A program made the position numbers and the translations under genes. 64,000 nucleotides of DNA, taken from NCBI GenBank assembly GCA_003577315.1, contig QEVK01000002.1:62001-126000 (forward strand), read 5' to 3'. Within the stretch, counting starts at the first letter, position 1. Each line of letters opens with the position of its first letter. Below the pieces are notes generated by a model that saw nothing but the letters and a program-made list of their open reading frames with translations, had not been told where the DNA came from and ran no database searches. This DNA is from Hyphomicrobiales bacterium (GTDB taxonomy: Bacteria; Pseudomonadota; Alphaproteobacteria; Rhizobiales; Rhizobiaceae). This document shows positions 54,694-62,618 of this stretch, piece by piece.

Positions 54694-54730
54694 AGGCCGG
54701 AGAGGCTCCCCGAAGGGGCCTCTCCGGCCT
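54694..54730 (-). other. Strong hairpin between aapJ and aapQ
   Basis: A 12-bp perfect outer stem (AGGCCGGAGAGG with CCTCTCCGGCCT) continues, after a two-base bulge, into CCCC-GAA-GGGG. It begins eight bases after the aapJ stop on the minus strand and lacks a T-run. This is the usual place and form of an mRNA-stabilising or attenuating hairpin downstream of a binding-protein gene. Confidence 0.7.
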
Positions 54731-54738
54731 GCCGCAAA

Positions 54739-55767
54739 TCAGCGGATCGGCATGCCGTACTGCAGGCCGCCCTTGGTCCACAGCGCGTTGACGCCGCGGG
54801 CGATCTTCAGCGGGCTGCCGGTGCCGACATTGCGCTCGAAGATCTCGCCATAGTTGCCGGTCGCCTTGATGATGTTGACGACCCAGTCGTTGCTGAGGCC
54901 GAGATCGGTGCCGATCTTGGTCTCGGACTCGCTGCCCAGCAGGCGGCGGATGTCCGGGCTGGTGCTGTTCTTCATCTCGTCGACATTGGCCTGGGTGATG
55001 CCGGCCTCCTCAGCGTTCAGCAGCGCGAAGTAGGTCCACTTGACGATGTCGAACCACTGGTCGTCGCCCTGGCGCACGGACGGGCCGAGCGGCTCCTTGG
55101 AGATGATCTCGGGCAGAACGACGTGGTCGTCGGGCGAGGACATCTGCAGGCGCACCGCGTAGAGGCCGGACTGGTCGGTGGTGTAGGCGTCGCAGCGGCC
55201 GGCGTCGTAGGCGGCGTTGGTCTCCTCGAACTTCTCGAAGACGACCGGGTTGTACTCCATGTTGTTGGCGCTGAAGTAGTCGGCGAGGTTCAGCTCCGTC
55301 GTGGTGCCGGCCTGCACGCAGACCGAGGCGCCGGAGAGCTGCAGCGCCGAGTTCACGCCCGGCAGCTTCTTGGCGTTGATCATGAAGCCCTGGCCGTCAT
55401 AGTAGGTGACGCCGGCGAAGTTGAGGCCGAGCGCCGTGTCGCGGTTGATCGTCCACGTCGTGTTGCGCGACAGGATGTCGATCTCGCCCGATTGCAGGGC
55501 GGTGAAGCGGTCCTTGGCGCTCAGCGCCGTGAACTTGACCTTCTCGCCGTCGCCGAAGATGGCGGCCGCGACGGCGCGGCAGAAGTCGACGTCAAGCCCG
55601 GTCCATTCGCCCTTGTCGTTGGGCGCGGAGAAGCCGGCGAGCGACGTGTTGACGCCGCACTGGAGGAAACCCTTGGCCTTGACGTCGTCCAGCGTGGCAG
55701 CCGAGGCCGCCGAAGCGGACAGCGCCAACGCGGCCGAGCCGAGAATTCCCGTCACGAACTTTTTCAT
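54739..55767 (-). CDS. aapJ: General L-amino acid ABC transporter, substrate-binding protein
   Basis: AapJ is the periplasmic receptor of the Aap system, which takes up a wide range of L-amino acids. The 342-residue precursor has a signal peptide (MKKFVTGILGSAALALSASAASA) and the family blocks FLQCGVNTSLAGFSAPND, GLDVDFCRAVAAAIFGD and NTTWTINRD. It ends GLQYGMPIR, typical of AapJ. AAAAGGG precedes the ATG. It is the first gene of aapJQMP, divergent from metC. Confidence 0.95.
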   Translation of the reverse strand: MKKFVTGILGSAALALSASAASAATLDDVKAKGFLQCGVNTSLAGFSAPNDKGEWTGLDVDFCRAVAAAIFGDGEKVKFTALSAKDRFTALQSGEIDILSRNTTWTINRDTALGLNFAGVTYYDGQGFMINAKKLPGVNSALQLSGASVCVQAGTTTELNLADYFSANNMEYNPVVFEKFEETNAAYDAGRCDAYTTDQSGLYAVRLQMSSPDDHVVLPEIISKEPLGPSVRQGDDQWFDIVKWTYFALLNAEEAGITQANVDEMKNSTSPDIRRLLGSESETKIGTDLGLSNDWVVNIIKATGNYGEIFERNVGTGSPLKIARGVNALWTKGGLQYGMPIR

Positions 55768-56143
55768 ACCAACTACCCTTTTCTGTTGTTCGGGGCTTGA
55801 GCCCCTGTTGCACGGGACCGTGTCCCGAATCGTTCTTTGTGGAAGCGGCATCGTCGTCGGGTCGTGTCGATGCCTGACGTTGCAGGCGGCGCACGCTCCA
55901 CCTCCCACTCACGAAATGTATCGAAAGCGATAATTAACTCCCGGTCAAGTGCGAATGGCGCCGCCCGGCGCGATGGAAAACCTATGTCACTGTCATGACT
56001 TGGCGTTTTCGGCGGGCGGCGAATCGGCCGCTCACGCCCGCTGTCCCATATGCGACGCCGCCCGTGGCGGTTGCGGCGCGGCGGCACGGCCGCTAAGGCT
56101 CGCCGTTTCGCGGAAAGAGCGGTTGAAGGGGGAAGGAGAGGCC
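55768..56143. other. Divergent intergenic region aapJ/metC
   Basis: These 376 bases hold no gene I can support. On the aapJ side there are two leader hairpins: GGGGCT-TG-AGCCCC (55792-55805) and CGGGAC-CGT-GTCCCG (55813-55827). Farther out is an AT-rich stretch (55913-55945) with TTGACC on the minus strand (55942-55947), a likely aapJ promoter region. Near 55984-56004 the plus strand has a partial palindrome, TGTCACTGTCATGACTTGG, toward metC. Exact promoters are unresolved. Confidence 0.5.
55792..55827 (-). promoter_or_regulatory. Two stem-loops in the aapJ leader
   Basis: Two short perfect stems (6 bp each) lie 25-60 bases before the aapJ start. They could shape mRNA stability or act as targets of small RNAs; neither has a T-run. 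Confidence 0.4.
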
Positions 56144-57316
56144 ATGGCCGGCGACACCTACAAGGACAGGGGCGTCCACACCCGGCTCGCCCATATCGGC
56201 AACGACCCGCACGACTTCTTCGGCTTCATCCAGCCGCCGGTGGTCCATGCCTCCACCGTGCTCTATCCCGACGCCGCGACCATGGCGGGGCGCACCCAGA
56301 AATACACCTACGGCACCCACGGCACGCCCACGACCGACGCTCTTGCCTCGGCGCTCGACGCGCTGGAGGGCTCGGCCGGCACCGCGCTCGTGCCGTCCGG
56401 CCTCGCGGCCGTGACGCTGCCGCTTCTGGCGTTCCTGTCGCCCGGCGACCACGTGCTGATCACCGATTCGGTCTACCGCCCGACCCGGCACTTCGCCGAC
56501 ACGGTGCTTTCGCGCATGGGCGTCGAGGTGGTCTACTACGATCCGCTCGCCGGCGCCGGCATCGCGGCGCTGATGAAGCCGAACACGAAGGTCGTGTTCA
56601 CCGAGTCGCCGGCCTCCAACACCTTCGAGGTGCAGGACATTCCCGCCATCGCCGGCGAGGCGCATGCGCGCGGCGCCGTCGTCATGATGGACAACACCTG
56701 GGCGACGCCGCTCCATTTCCGTCCGCTCGACCACGGCGTCGACATCTCGATCCACGCCCTGACGAAATATCCGGCCGGCCATTCCGACGTGCTGCTCGGC
56801 GCGGTCTCGGCCAACGCGCGCTGCTGGGGGCAGCTCCACGCCACGCATTCCGCGCTCGGCCTGTGCGCGGCGCCCGACGACACCTACCAGGTGCTGCGGG
56901 GCCTGCGCACCATGGGCGTGCGCCTCGAGCGCCACGGGCGCAGCGCGCTGGAGATCGCGCGCTGGCTCGAGGGCCGCGCGGGCGTGGCGCGCGTGCTGCA
57001 CCCGGCGCTCGAAAGCTTCCCCGGCCACGCGCTGTGGAAGCGCGACTTCTCCGGCACCAGCGGCATCTTCTCGATCGTGCTCGCCGGCGGCGGCGACAGG
57101 CAGGCCCATGCCTTCCTCGACGCGCTGTCGATCTTCGGCCTCGGCTATTCCTGGGGCGGCTACGAGAGCCTTGCCGTGTACGTGCAGCTCGACGACCGCG
57201 CGCTGGGCGCGGCCTATGAGGGGCCGGTGATGCGGCTGCAGATCGGGCTGGAGGACGTGGCCGACCTCAAGGCCGACCTCGAGGCGGCGCTGGCCGCCGC
57301 CGCTGCGGCGGCGTGA
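56144..57316 (+). CDS. metC: Cystathionine beta-lyase
   Basis: MetC releases homocysteine from cystathionine in methionine synthesis. The 390-residue PLP enzyme of the Cys/Met family has TQKYTYGTHGTPTTDAL, GTALVPSGLAAVTLPLLAF, DNTWATPL and the PLP lysine in SIHALTKYPAGHSD (about residue 207). WGGYESLAV near the C-terminus fits the cystathionine beta-lyase branch. The last residues are a poly-Ala tail. AAGGAGAGG precedes the ATG. Linkage to divergent aapJQMP is known in rhizobia. Confidence 0.92.
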   Translation: MAGDTYKDRGVHTRLAHIGNDPHDFFGFIQPPVVHASTVLYPDAATMAGRTQKYTYGTHGTPTTDALASALDALEGSAGTALVPSGLAAVTLPLLAFLSPGDHVLITDSVYRPTRHFADTVLSRMGVEVVYYDPLAGAGIAALMKPNTKVVFTESPASNTFEVQDIPAIAGEAHARGAVVMMDNTWATPLHFRPLDHGVDISIHALTKYPAGHSDVLLGAVSANARCWGQLHATHSALGLCAAPDDTYQVLRGLRTMGVRLERHGRSALEIARWLEGRAGVARVLHPALESFPGHALWKRDFSGTSGIFSIVLAGGGDRQAHAFLDALSIFGLGYSWGGYESLAVYVQLDDRALGAAYEGPVMRLQIGLEDVADLKADLEAALAAAAAAA

Positions 57317-57340
57317 CAGGCGGGCGGGCCAAAACAGCCC

Positions 57341-57369
57341 TTGCTTTCGCGCGGCCCAGCCACTAGCAG
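57341..57369 (+). promoter_or_regulatory. Probable promoter of tRNA-Pro
   Basis: TTGCTT (57341-57346) and TAGCAG (57364-57369) are 17 bases apart. Transcription would start about 14 bases before the mature tRNA. Confidence 0.5.
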
Positions 57370-57389
57370 ATTGGGCGAGAAAATGGCCA

Positions 57390-57466
<77 letters not shown>

Positions 57467-57509
57467 TCGGGAGGCCCGACGGGGCCGAGGAGCAAGGAAC
57501 GAGGCAGAC

Positions 57510-57815
57510 ATGTCCGCGCGCATCTACAGCCCGGCAAAGACGGCAATGCAGTCCGGCACGGCCAGGACCGGCCACTGGGTTCTCGAATTCGACCCCGAGC
57601 AGCCCCGCAAGATCGACCCGCTGATGGGCTACACCACCTCGGGCGACATGAAGAGCCAGATCAGGCTGACCTTTCCGACCCGCGAGGAAGCCGTCGCCTA
57701 CGCGCAGAAGAACGGCATCGCCTACCGGGTGCAGGAGCCGAAGGCGCCGCGCCGGCAGAAGATTTCCTATTCGGAGAATTTCCGGTACGACCGCAGGCAG
57801 CCCTGGACGCATTGA
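57510..57815 (+). CDS. NDUFS4-like ETC complex I subunit protein
   Basis: The 101-residue protein matches the ETC complex I conserved region: SARIYSPAKTAMQSG, WVLEFDPEQPRKIDPLMGYTTSGD, QIRLTFPTREEAVAYAQKNGI and the C-terminal YSENFRYDRRQPWTH. It corresponds to the supernumerary 18-kDa (NDUFS4) subunit of alphaproteobacterial and mitochondrial NADH dehydrogenase. It is encoded away from the nuo operon, between two tRNA genes. The ATG gives the conserved start. Confidence 0.93.
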   Translation: MSARIYSPAKTAMQSGTARTGHWVLEFDPEQPRKIDPLMGYTTSGDMKSQIRLTFPTREEAVAYAQKNGIAYRVQEPKAPRRQKISYSENFRYDRRQPWTH

Positions 57816-57840
57816 ACGGCTTCCCGCCGCGTCCCGGCAC

Positions 57841-57917
<77 letters not shown>

Positions 57918-58002
57918 TTTCCCGACGCTTTGGCCGGCAACCGCGCCGTGGCCAGCCGGCAATGATCGCGCCCGGCCTGGAAGCGGGCTGCCCGCCTGCC
58001 TC

Positions 58003-58410
58003 TCAGCGGCGCTCCAGCGCCGCCGCGATGGCGGTGACCAGCGCTTCCGTGAGGAACGGCTTCTCGACGACCTGCGCGCCGGCAAGGTCGCCGAGCATCG
58101 GTTCGACGTCGCTGTAGCCGGTGGTGAAGACGAACGGGATGCCGCGCGCCGACAGCCGGGAGGCGAACCCGACCGTGGAATGGCCGGCGAGCATGAGGTC
58201 GAGCACCACGATGTCGAACGCGCCCGCAAGCGCTTCGCCCTCGGCGCCGTCGACGGTGCGCGCCACGACCACGTCGCCCGCGCCGAAGTCGCGGCAGACC
58301 TGCTCTATGTCCAGCGCGATGAGGCTTTCGTCCTCGAGAACGAGGACGCGGGCGCCTCGCAGAATAGCGCGGTGCAACCAAACCTCTCCCTGCGATCGAG
58401 CACTGTCCAT
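58003..58410 (-). CDS. Single-domain response regulator (CheY-like receiver)
   Basis: The protein of up to 135 residues is a receiver domain: acidic pocket ARVLVLEDESLIALD, phosphoacceptor Asp in DIVVLDLMLAG, Thr in FVFTTGYSD and Lys in VVEKPF. No output domain follows, so it acts through partner proteins. Two starts compete: ATG at 58410, with no ribosome-binding site, and TTG at 58377, with GGGAGAGG five bases upstream; the latter (124 residues) may be the true one. It is divergent from the Crp/Fnr gene. Confidence 0.85.
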   Translation of the reverse strand: MDSARSQGEVWLHRAILRGARVLVLEDESLIALDIEQVCRDFGAGDVVVARTVDGAEGEALAGAFDIVVLDLMLAGHSTVGFASRLSARGIPFVFTTGYSDVEPMLGDLAGAQVVEKPFLTEALVTAIAAALERR

Positions 58411-58443
58411 AATATGGCAGTAGGCCGCCGATGCGGCGGCTTT

Positions 58444-58459
58444 GTCATTTAAAAATGAC
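58444..58459. promoter_or_regulatory. Perfect 16-bp palindrome in the divergent promoter region
   Basis: GTCATTT-AA-AAATGAC lies between the receiver gene and the Crp/Fnr gene, in an otherwise G+C-rich stretch. It has the size and symmetry of a dimer-bound operator. A G+C hairpin GCCGCC-5 nt-GGCGGC is next to it at 58424-58440. Confidence 0.5.
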
Positions 58460-58543
58460 GTAGGCGAACGTATTCCGCGCGTCCGCGTTTCGACATCAGG
58501 ACGAGCAACGAGCCGACGGCTCCACCGCGAACGCCGGGGACGC

Positions 58544-59302
58544 ATGACACACGCGACCGCCCAATCCGAGCGCAAATACCCGTGTGATCGGTGTCCGCTG
58601 CTGCATCGGGACTCGTTCCGACGTTTCAGCGACGACGAGCTGGCCTTCGTCTCCGGCTTCAAGAAGGGCGAGTTGTTCGTCGACAGGGGCGCGACGGTGA
58701 TGTGCGAGGGCGCGAGCAATCCGCACCTCTACACGGTGCTGACGGGCTGGGGATTTCGCTACAAGCTCCTGCCGGACGGGCGGCGCCAGATCGTCAACTA
58801 CGTCATGCCGGGCGACCTGATCGGGCTTCAGGGCACGCTGACGGGCGAGATGCAGCATTCGATCGAGGCGCTGTCGCCGATGACGCTGTGCATGTTCGAG
58901 CGCAACGAGCTGATGACGCTCTACCGCGCGCACCCGCCGCTCGCCTACGACATCACCTGGCTCGCCTCCCGCGAGGAGTGCATGCTGGACGAGAACCTGC
59001 TGAGCATCGGCCGCCGCAGCGCGGTGGAGCGGCTGGCCTATCTCGTCGCCTTCCTCGTCGGCCGGGCGCGGACCTCCGGCCTCCTCTCCGGGAACGCGGT
59101 CTCCCGGCTGGCCCTGACCCAGCAGCACATGGCCGACACGCTGGGCCTGTCGCTCGTTCACACCAACAAGACCGTGCGCAAGCTGGCGCAGCGCGGGCTG
59201 CTGCGCTGGACGGACGGCGGCTGCGAGGTGCTCGACGTCGAGGGCCTGAAGGGCCTCGCGCGATGGGAGGACCAGGAGGCGAGGCAGCGCCCGTTCCTCT
59301 AG
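58544..59302 (+). CDS. Crp/Fnr-family transcriptional regulator
   Basis: The 252-residue protein has an N-terminal cysteine pair (YPCDRCPLL, about residues 13-20), a cyclic-nucleotide-binding-type beta-roll (about 35-150; LYTVLTGWGFRYKLLPDGRRQIVNYVMPGD split across strands), a dimer helix and a winged HTH with LTQQHMADTLGLSLVHTNKTVRKL as recognition region. The recognition helix lacks the E--SR of FNR, so its site differs from the FNR box. The cysteines are too few and differently spaced for an FNR-type 4Fe-4S cluster. The ATG at 58544 follows GGGGA. Confidence 0.88.
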   Translation: MTHATAQSERKYPCDRCPLLHRDSFRRFSDDELAFVSGFKKGELFVDRGATVMCEGASNPHLYTVLTGWGFRYKLLPDGRRQIVNYVMPGDLIGLQGTLTGEMQHSIEALSPMTLCMFERNELMTLYRAHPPLAYDITWLASREECMLDENLLSIGRRSAVERLAYLVAFLVGRARTSGLLSGNAVSRLALTQQHMADTLGLSLVHTNKTVRKLAQRGLLRWTDGGCEVLDVEGLKGLARWEDQEARQRPFL

Positions 59303-59326
59303 ATCGCGCCGTCGCGGGGGGCGCGG

Positions 59327-60547
59327 CTACGCCGCCGCGCGCCCGGCCTGGGCCTGCGGCAGCGTGTTGAGCGCCCGGGCGAGGTCGGCGACGATGTCCT
59401 CGACGTCCTCGAGGCCGACCGAAAGCCGGATCAGCCCTTCGCAGATGCCGTGGGCGGCGCGCTCCTCGGCCGTGTAGGTGGAGTGGGTCATCGAGGCGGG
59501 ATGCTGGATCAGGCTTTCCGTGTCGCCGAGCGAGACGGCGCGGCGCACCAGCTCCATGGCGTTCATCATCGCCCGGCCGGCCTCCAGCCCGCCCTTCAGC
59601 TCGAAGGCGATCATGGCCCCGAAGCCCGGCATCTGCCGCGCGGCGAGCGCATGCTGGGGAAAGCTCTCCAGCCCCGGATAATGCACCTCGGCGACCGCCG
59701 GGTGCGCCTCGAGCATGCGCGCCACCGCCATGGCGCTGCGGCAATGCTGCTCCATCCGCAGCTTCAGCGTCTTGAGGCCGCGCAGCGCCAGCATGGCCGT
59801 GAACGGCGCCATCACCGCGCCGGTCATGTCCTTCATGCCGCAGAGGCGCACCTGCGTCATGTCCTCGGCCGAGCCGACGGCGATGCCGCCGACAAGGTCG
59901 CCGTGGCCGCCGAGATACTTGGTCGCCGAATGCACGACGATGTCGGCGCCGCGCTCGATCGGCCGCGTCAGCACCGGCGTGGCGTAGGTGTTGTCCACCA
60001 CCACCCTGGCGCCGTGCGCCTTCGCGATCTGCGACACCGCCTCGATGTCGACCAGCCGCATGTTGGGGTTCGCCGGCGTCTCGAAATAGACGATCCTCGT
60101 TCTCGGCGACAGCGCGGCGCGCACGGCTTCCGGGTCGGTCATGTCGGCATGGGTGACGGTGATGCCGAACTTCGCCAGCCCGTGGTGGAAGAAGGCGAAG
60201 GTGCAGCCGTAGAGCGTCTTGTCGGTGACGATCTCGTCGCCGGGCGCGAGGAAGGTCCACATCACGGCGGTGATCGCGCCCATGCCGGATGCCAGCGCCA
60301 GCCCCGCTTCCGCGCCTTCGAGGTCGGCGGCGCGGCGCTCCAGAAGGTCGGTCGTGGGGTTGGAGACGCGCGAGTAGAAATGGCCCGGCGTCTGGCCGGC
60401 GAAGATCGCCGCGCCCGCCTCGGCGCTGTCGAAGGCGAAGGTCGAGGTCAGGTGCAGCGGCGGCGTCAGCGCGCCCTGGTTCTGCATCGGGTCGTAGCCG
60501 AGATGGATGGCGCGGGTGGCGAAGCCGGCGGGGCGCTGCGGGTTCAT
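59327..60547 (-). CDS. mdeA: Methionine gamma-lyase
   Basis: This PLP enzyme splits methionine into methanethiol, ammonia and 2-oxobutyrate. The 406-residue protein is very like the Pseudomonas putida enzyme: [20 protein letters not shown] keeps the Cys (about residue 115) characteristic of methionine gamma-lyases, the PLP lysine is in [14 protein letters not shown], and [18 protein letters not shown] and [14 protein letters not shown] are conserved. A divergent Lrp/AsnC gene matches the mdeA-mdeR arrangement of Pseudomonas. Cystathionine gamma-lyase activity is the main alternative. Confidence 0.88.
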   Translation of the reverse strand: MNPQRPAGFATRAIHLGYDPMQNQGALTPPLHLTSTFAFDSAEAGAAIFAGQTPGHFYSRVSNPTTDLLERRAADLEGAEAGLALASGMGAITAVMWTFLAPGDEIVTDKTLYGCTFAFFHHGLAKFGITVTHADMTDPEAVRAALSPRTRIVYFETPANPNMRLVDIEAVSQIAKAHGARVVVDNTYATPVLTRPIERGADIVVHSATKYLGGHGDLVGGIAVGSAEDMTQVRLCGMKDMTGAVMAPFTAMLALRGLKTLKLRMEQHCRSAMAVARMLEAHPAVAEVHYPGLESFPQHALAARQMPGFGAMIAFELKGGLEAGRAMMNAMELVRRAVSLGDTESLIQHPASMTHSTYTAEERAAHGICEGLIRLSVGLEDVEDIVADLARALNTLPQAQAGRAAA

Positions 60548-60605
60548 GGCTGGCTCTTTCGTGACTGGACGCTTCGGAAGTCGCATCAGCCTGACATGAA
60601 GGCGC

Positions 60606-60651
60606 TGGCAAGTGCTGCCAAATGATGCCACGATCGGTCAGGAAATTGGCA
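60606..60651. promoter_or_regulatory. TGGCA/TGCCA repeats between mdeA and the Lrp-type gene
   Basis: TGGCA-5 nt-TGCCA forms an inverted repeat at 60606-60620; another TGCCA is at 60626-60630 and TTGGCA at 60646-60651. Repeated half-sites in the divergent promoter region are what an Lrp-family octamer would use. Confidence 0.4.
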
Positions 60652-60673
60652 GGATCGGCTACAGGAACATGAA

Positions 60674-61144
60674 ATGAAGGACATCGATGCCAAGGATTTG
60701 CAGATCATCCGCGAATTGCAGCAGGATGGCCGCCTGACCAACCAGGAGCTGGCGGCGCGGGTGAACCTGTCGCCTTCGCCGTGCCTGCGCCGGGTGCGGC
60801 TGCTGGAGGAGGCCGGCGTGATCACCGGCTATTCGGCCGACGTCGACCCGCGCGCCTGCGGTTTGAGCATCACCGCCTTCATCCGCATCGCGCTCCAGCG
60901 GCACGAGCGCGACGCGGTCGCGAATTTCGAGCACGGCATCCGGCGCATCGACGAGATCCTCGACTGCTACCTGCTGACCGGCGAGGCCGACTACCTGTTG
61001 CGCGTCGTGGTCGCCGATCTGGAGGAGTACGAGCGCTTCGTGCGCGGGCGCCTGCACGCCATTCCCGGCATCAGCTCGATGAAGACGAGCCTCGTCTACG
61101 GCACGGTCAAGTCGTCGCGGGTGTTCCCGCTGCGGCGCGGCTGA
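60674..61144 (+). CDS. Lrp/AsnC-family regulator (MdeR-like)
   Basis: The 156-residue protein has an N-terminal HTH (DAKDLQIIRELQQDGRLTNQELAARVNLSPSPCLRRVRLLEEAGVI split over residues 4-50) and a C-terminal RAM ligand-binding domain (about 65-150; CYLLTGEADYLLRVVVADLEEYERFV). In Pseudomonas an Lrp-type MdeR activates mdeA in response to methionine. The divergent placement here supports the same role. It also probably controls its own gene. Confidence 0.9.
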   Translation: MKDIDAKDLQIIRELQQDGRLTNQELAARVNLSPSPCLRRVRLLEEAGVITGYSADVDPRACGLSITAFIRIALQRHERDAVANFEHGIRRIDEILDCYLLTGEADYLLRVVVADLEEYERFVRGRLHAIPGISSMKTSLVYGTVKSSRVFPLRRG

Positions 61145-61147
61145 AAG

Positions 61148-61179
61148 GAAAGGGCCCGGCGTCGCCGCCGGGCCCTTTC
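61148..61179. terminator. Bidirectional terminator after the Lrp-type gene
   Basis: A perfect 13-bp stem (AAAGGGCCCGGCG, 4-nt loop, CGCCGGGCCCTTT; 61149-61178) sits between the convergent Lrp-type gene and the secreted-protein gene. The T-runs are short, but the A/T ends of the stem serve both directions. Confidence 0.75.
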
Positions 61180-61205
61180 GTCGGTCGCACCGCGGGGGCG
61201 GGGCT

Positions 61206-62393
61206 TCAGTCGTTGGCGCTGACGCTGACGGCGAGCGACTTGGTCAGCTCGGCCGGCGTCGACATCGCCGTCGCCATGATGAGCGCGAAGGGCACGGGCT
61301 GGGCCGGGCTGGCCGAGATGCGCAGGCTCCTGGGGTCGTCGAGGAACGCCGCCACCGCCTGCGACGCCTGCGTGGTCAGCTCGGGATTGTTGAGCTGGGC
61401 CAGCGCGAACGGCACCACGGCCTTGGCCTGGTTGGCGACGTCCGCCGGCTTCATGCCCTGGTTCTGCGCCACGAAGTCGAGCACCTTGCCGGTCAGCGAA
61501 TCGTCGGCGAAGGCGATCTCGGCGCCGTGGAAGGAAAGCTGCTGGAGCAGGCCGAGGATCGCCAGGCCCTGGGCCGAATTGTCGGCGTCGGGGTTGGCCG
61601 CGATCTGCTTTTGCAGGTCGCGCAGCGAGGCGATCAGCGAGGGCGTGTAGCCGCCGAGGTCGAGGCTGAAGCCCAGCGTCCCGGCCTCCGCCACGGTCAC
61701 GTCGAACTGCGACAGCGCGGTGCGGCCGTCCTGCGGGTTCCAGCTCCCCGCCATCTCCAGATAACCCTCGATCTGCTCGTAGCCGAGCGCCTGCACGACG
61801 GCGCGCTGGTCCTCGTCCTCCATCAGCGACAGGTCGAGCGTGAAGCCCTCGGCGGCGCCGGTGAACTCCATCGCCTCGCCGTCGGAGGGCTCGGTCATCT
61901 CGAAATGCAGGTCGTTCATGGTGAAGACGTCGACGCCGCCCAGCACCAGCCTCATCTCCTGCACCTTGGCCGTCTCGTAGAACAGGAAGCCGCCATAGTT
62001 GTCGCGCAACGCCTCGTCCGGCAGGAGCACGTTACCCATGGCGATGTCGAACATCGAGAACGATGCCTCGTTCTCATCGTCGGCGGTGTAGTAGCTGTTC
62101 ATCGAGATTTTCTCGATGCGGTAGCCCTTGTCATCGCGCGACACGCCCGTCAGCGAAATGTCGCCGAGAGGCACGACGGTGCCGTCGAAGCCGCCGCGCG
62201 CGCCCCTCAGCGTGGCGTCGGCGCCCTCGACGTTGAGGCTGTCCCACTCGATTTGCAGCCCCTGGTCGGCGGCATAGGCCTTGAGGCGCTCCGCCGCCTC
62301 CTCGACCGCCTGCGCCGAGGCGCCGGCGAGCGGCACGAGCGCCAGCAGCGCCGAGAGGGTGAAGGTCTTCATGTGCTTGCGCAGTGCGGTCAT
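61206..62393 (-). CDS. Secreted protein of unknown function
   Basis: I do not recognise a family. The 395-residue precursor has a signal peptide (MTALRKHMKTFTLSALLALVP, cleavage near ASAQA) and a mature acidic, beta-rich domain of about 370 residues without cysteines, membrane segments or catalytic motifs. The text alternates strands and short helices in a way that recalls lipid- or substrate-binding periplasmic domains, but this is only an impression. The ATG at 62393 has GGGAAT upstream; an ATG at 62372 is possible. It is divergent from parC. Confidence 0.75.
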   Translation of the reverse strand: MTALRKHMKTFTLSALLALVPLAGASAQAVEEAAERLKAYAADQGLQIEWDSLNVEGADATLRGARGGFDGTVVPLGDISLTGVSRDDKGYRIEKISMNSYYTADDENEASFSMFDIAMGNVLLPDEALRDNYGGFLFYETAKVQEMRLVLGGVDVFTMNDLHFEMTEPSDGEAMEFTGAAEGFTLDLSLMEDEDQRAVVQALGYEQIEGYLEMAGSWNPQDGRTALSQFDVTVAEAGTLGFSLDLGGYTPSLIASLRDLQKQIAANPDADNSAQGLAILGLLQQLSFHGAEIAFADDSLTGKVLDFVAQNQGMKPADVANQAKAVVPFALAQLNNPELTTQASQAVAAFLDDPRSLRISASPAQPVPFALIMATAMSTPAELTKSLAVSVSAND

Positions 62394-62477
62394 TTGATGA
62401 TTCCCGTGATCCTGTCGTGCCTTCCCGGACACTCCCATCGGACAGGATGAGGACCAGAGAATGACGCGGCGGAAGGA

Positions 62478-62506
62478 TTGACGCTTTTGCCGCAAAAGGC
62501 AATTCA
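62478..62506 (+). promoter_or_regulatory. Possible parC promoter with a palindromic spacer
   Basis: TTGACG (62478-62483) and AATTCA (62501-62506) are 17 bases apart. The spacer starts with the palindrome CTTTTGC-C-GCAAAAG (62484-62498), an operator-like feature shared with the divergent gene. Transcription would start near 62513. Confidence 0.35.
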
Positions 62507-62526
62507 AACCTCCGCGCTGCCGCCGT

Positions 62527-62618
62527 CATGGTTTCCACGGCATGCCGGCGCGGGCAAGCGCTGCGCCGCAGCCTGCGCTCTTGCCCCGAATCGCCGGCTC
62601 CAGTAACCGGAAACCATG
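62527..62618 (+). promoter_or_regulatory. Multi-tier hairpin covering the parC start codon
   Basis: Four nested paired segments can be read: CATGGTTTCC (62527-62536) with GGAAACCATG (62609-62618); GCCGGCG (62544-62550) with CGCCGGC (62592-62598); GGGCAAG (62552-62558) with CTTGCCC (62580-62586); and GCTG with CAGC (62560-62563, 62569-62572). The outermost arm contains the parC ribosome-binding GGAA and its ATG (62616-62618). Formed in mRNA, it would block initiation. Confidence 0.5.

Noticed and set aside
58544-59302. Assigning the Crp/Fnr protein as the FNR or FixK that binds the TTGA-N6-TCAA boxes in this window
   Set aside because: Its recognition helix lacks the E--SR residues that read the TTGA half-site, and its cysteines do not match the FNR cluster pattern.
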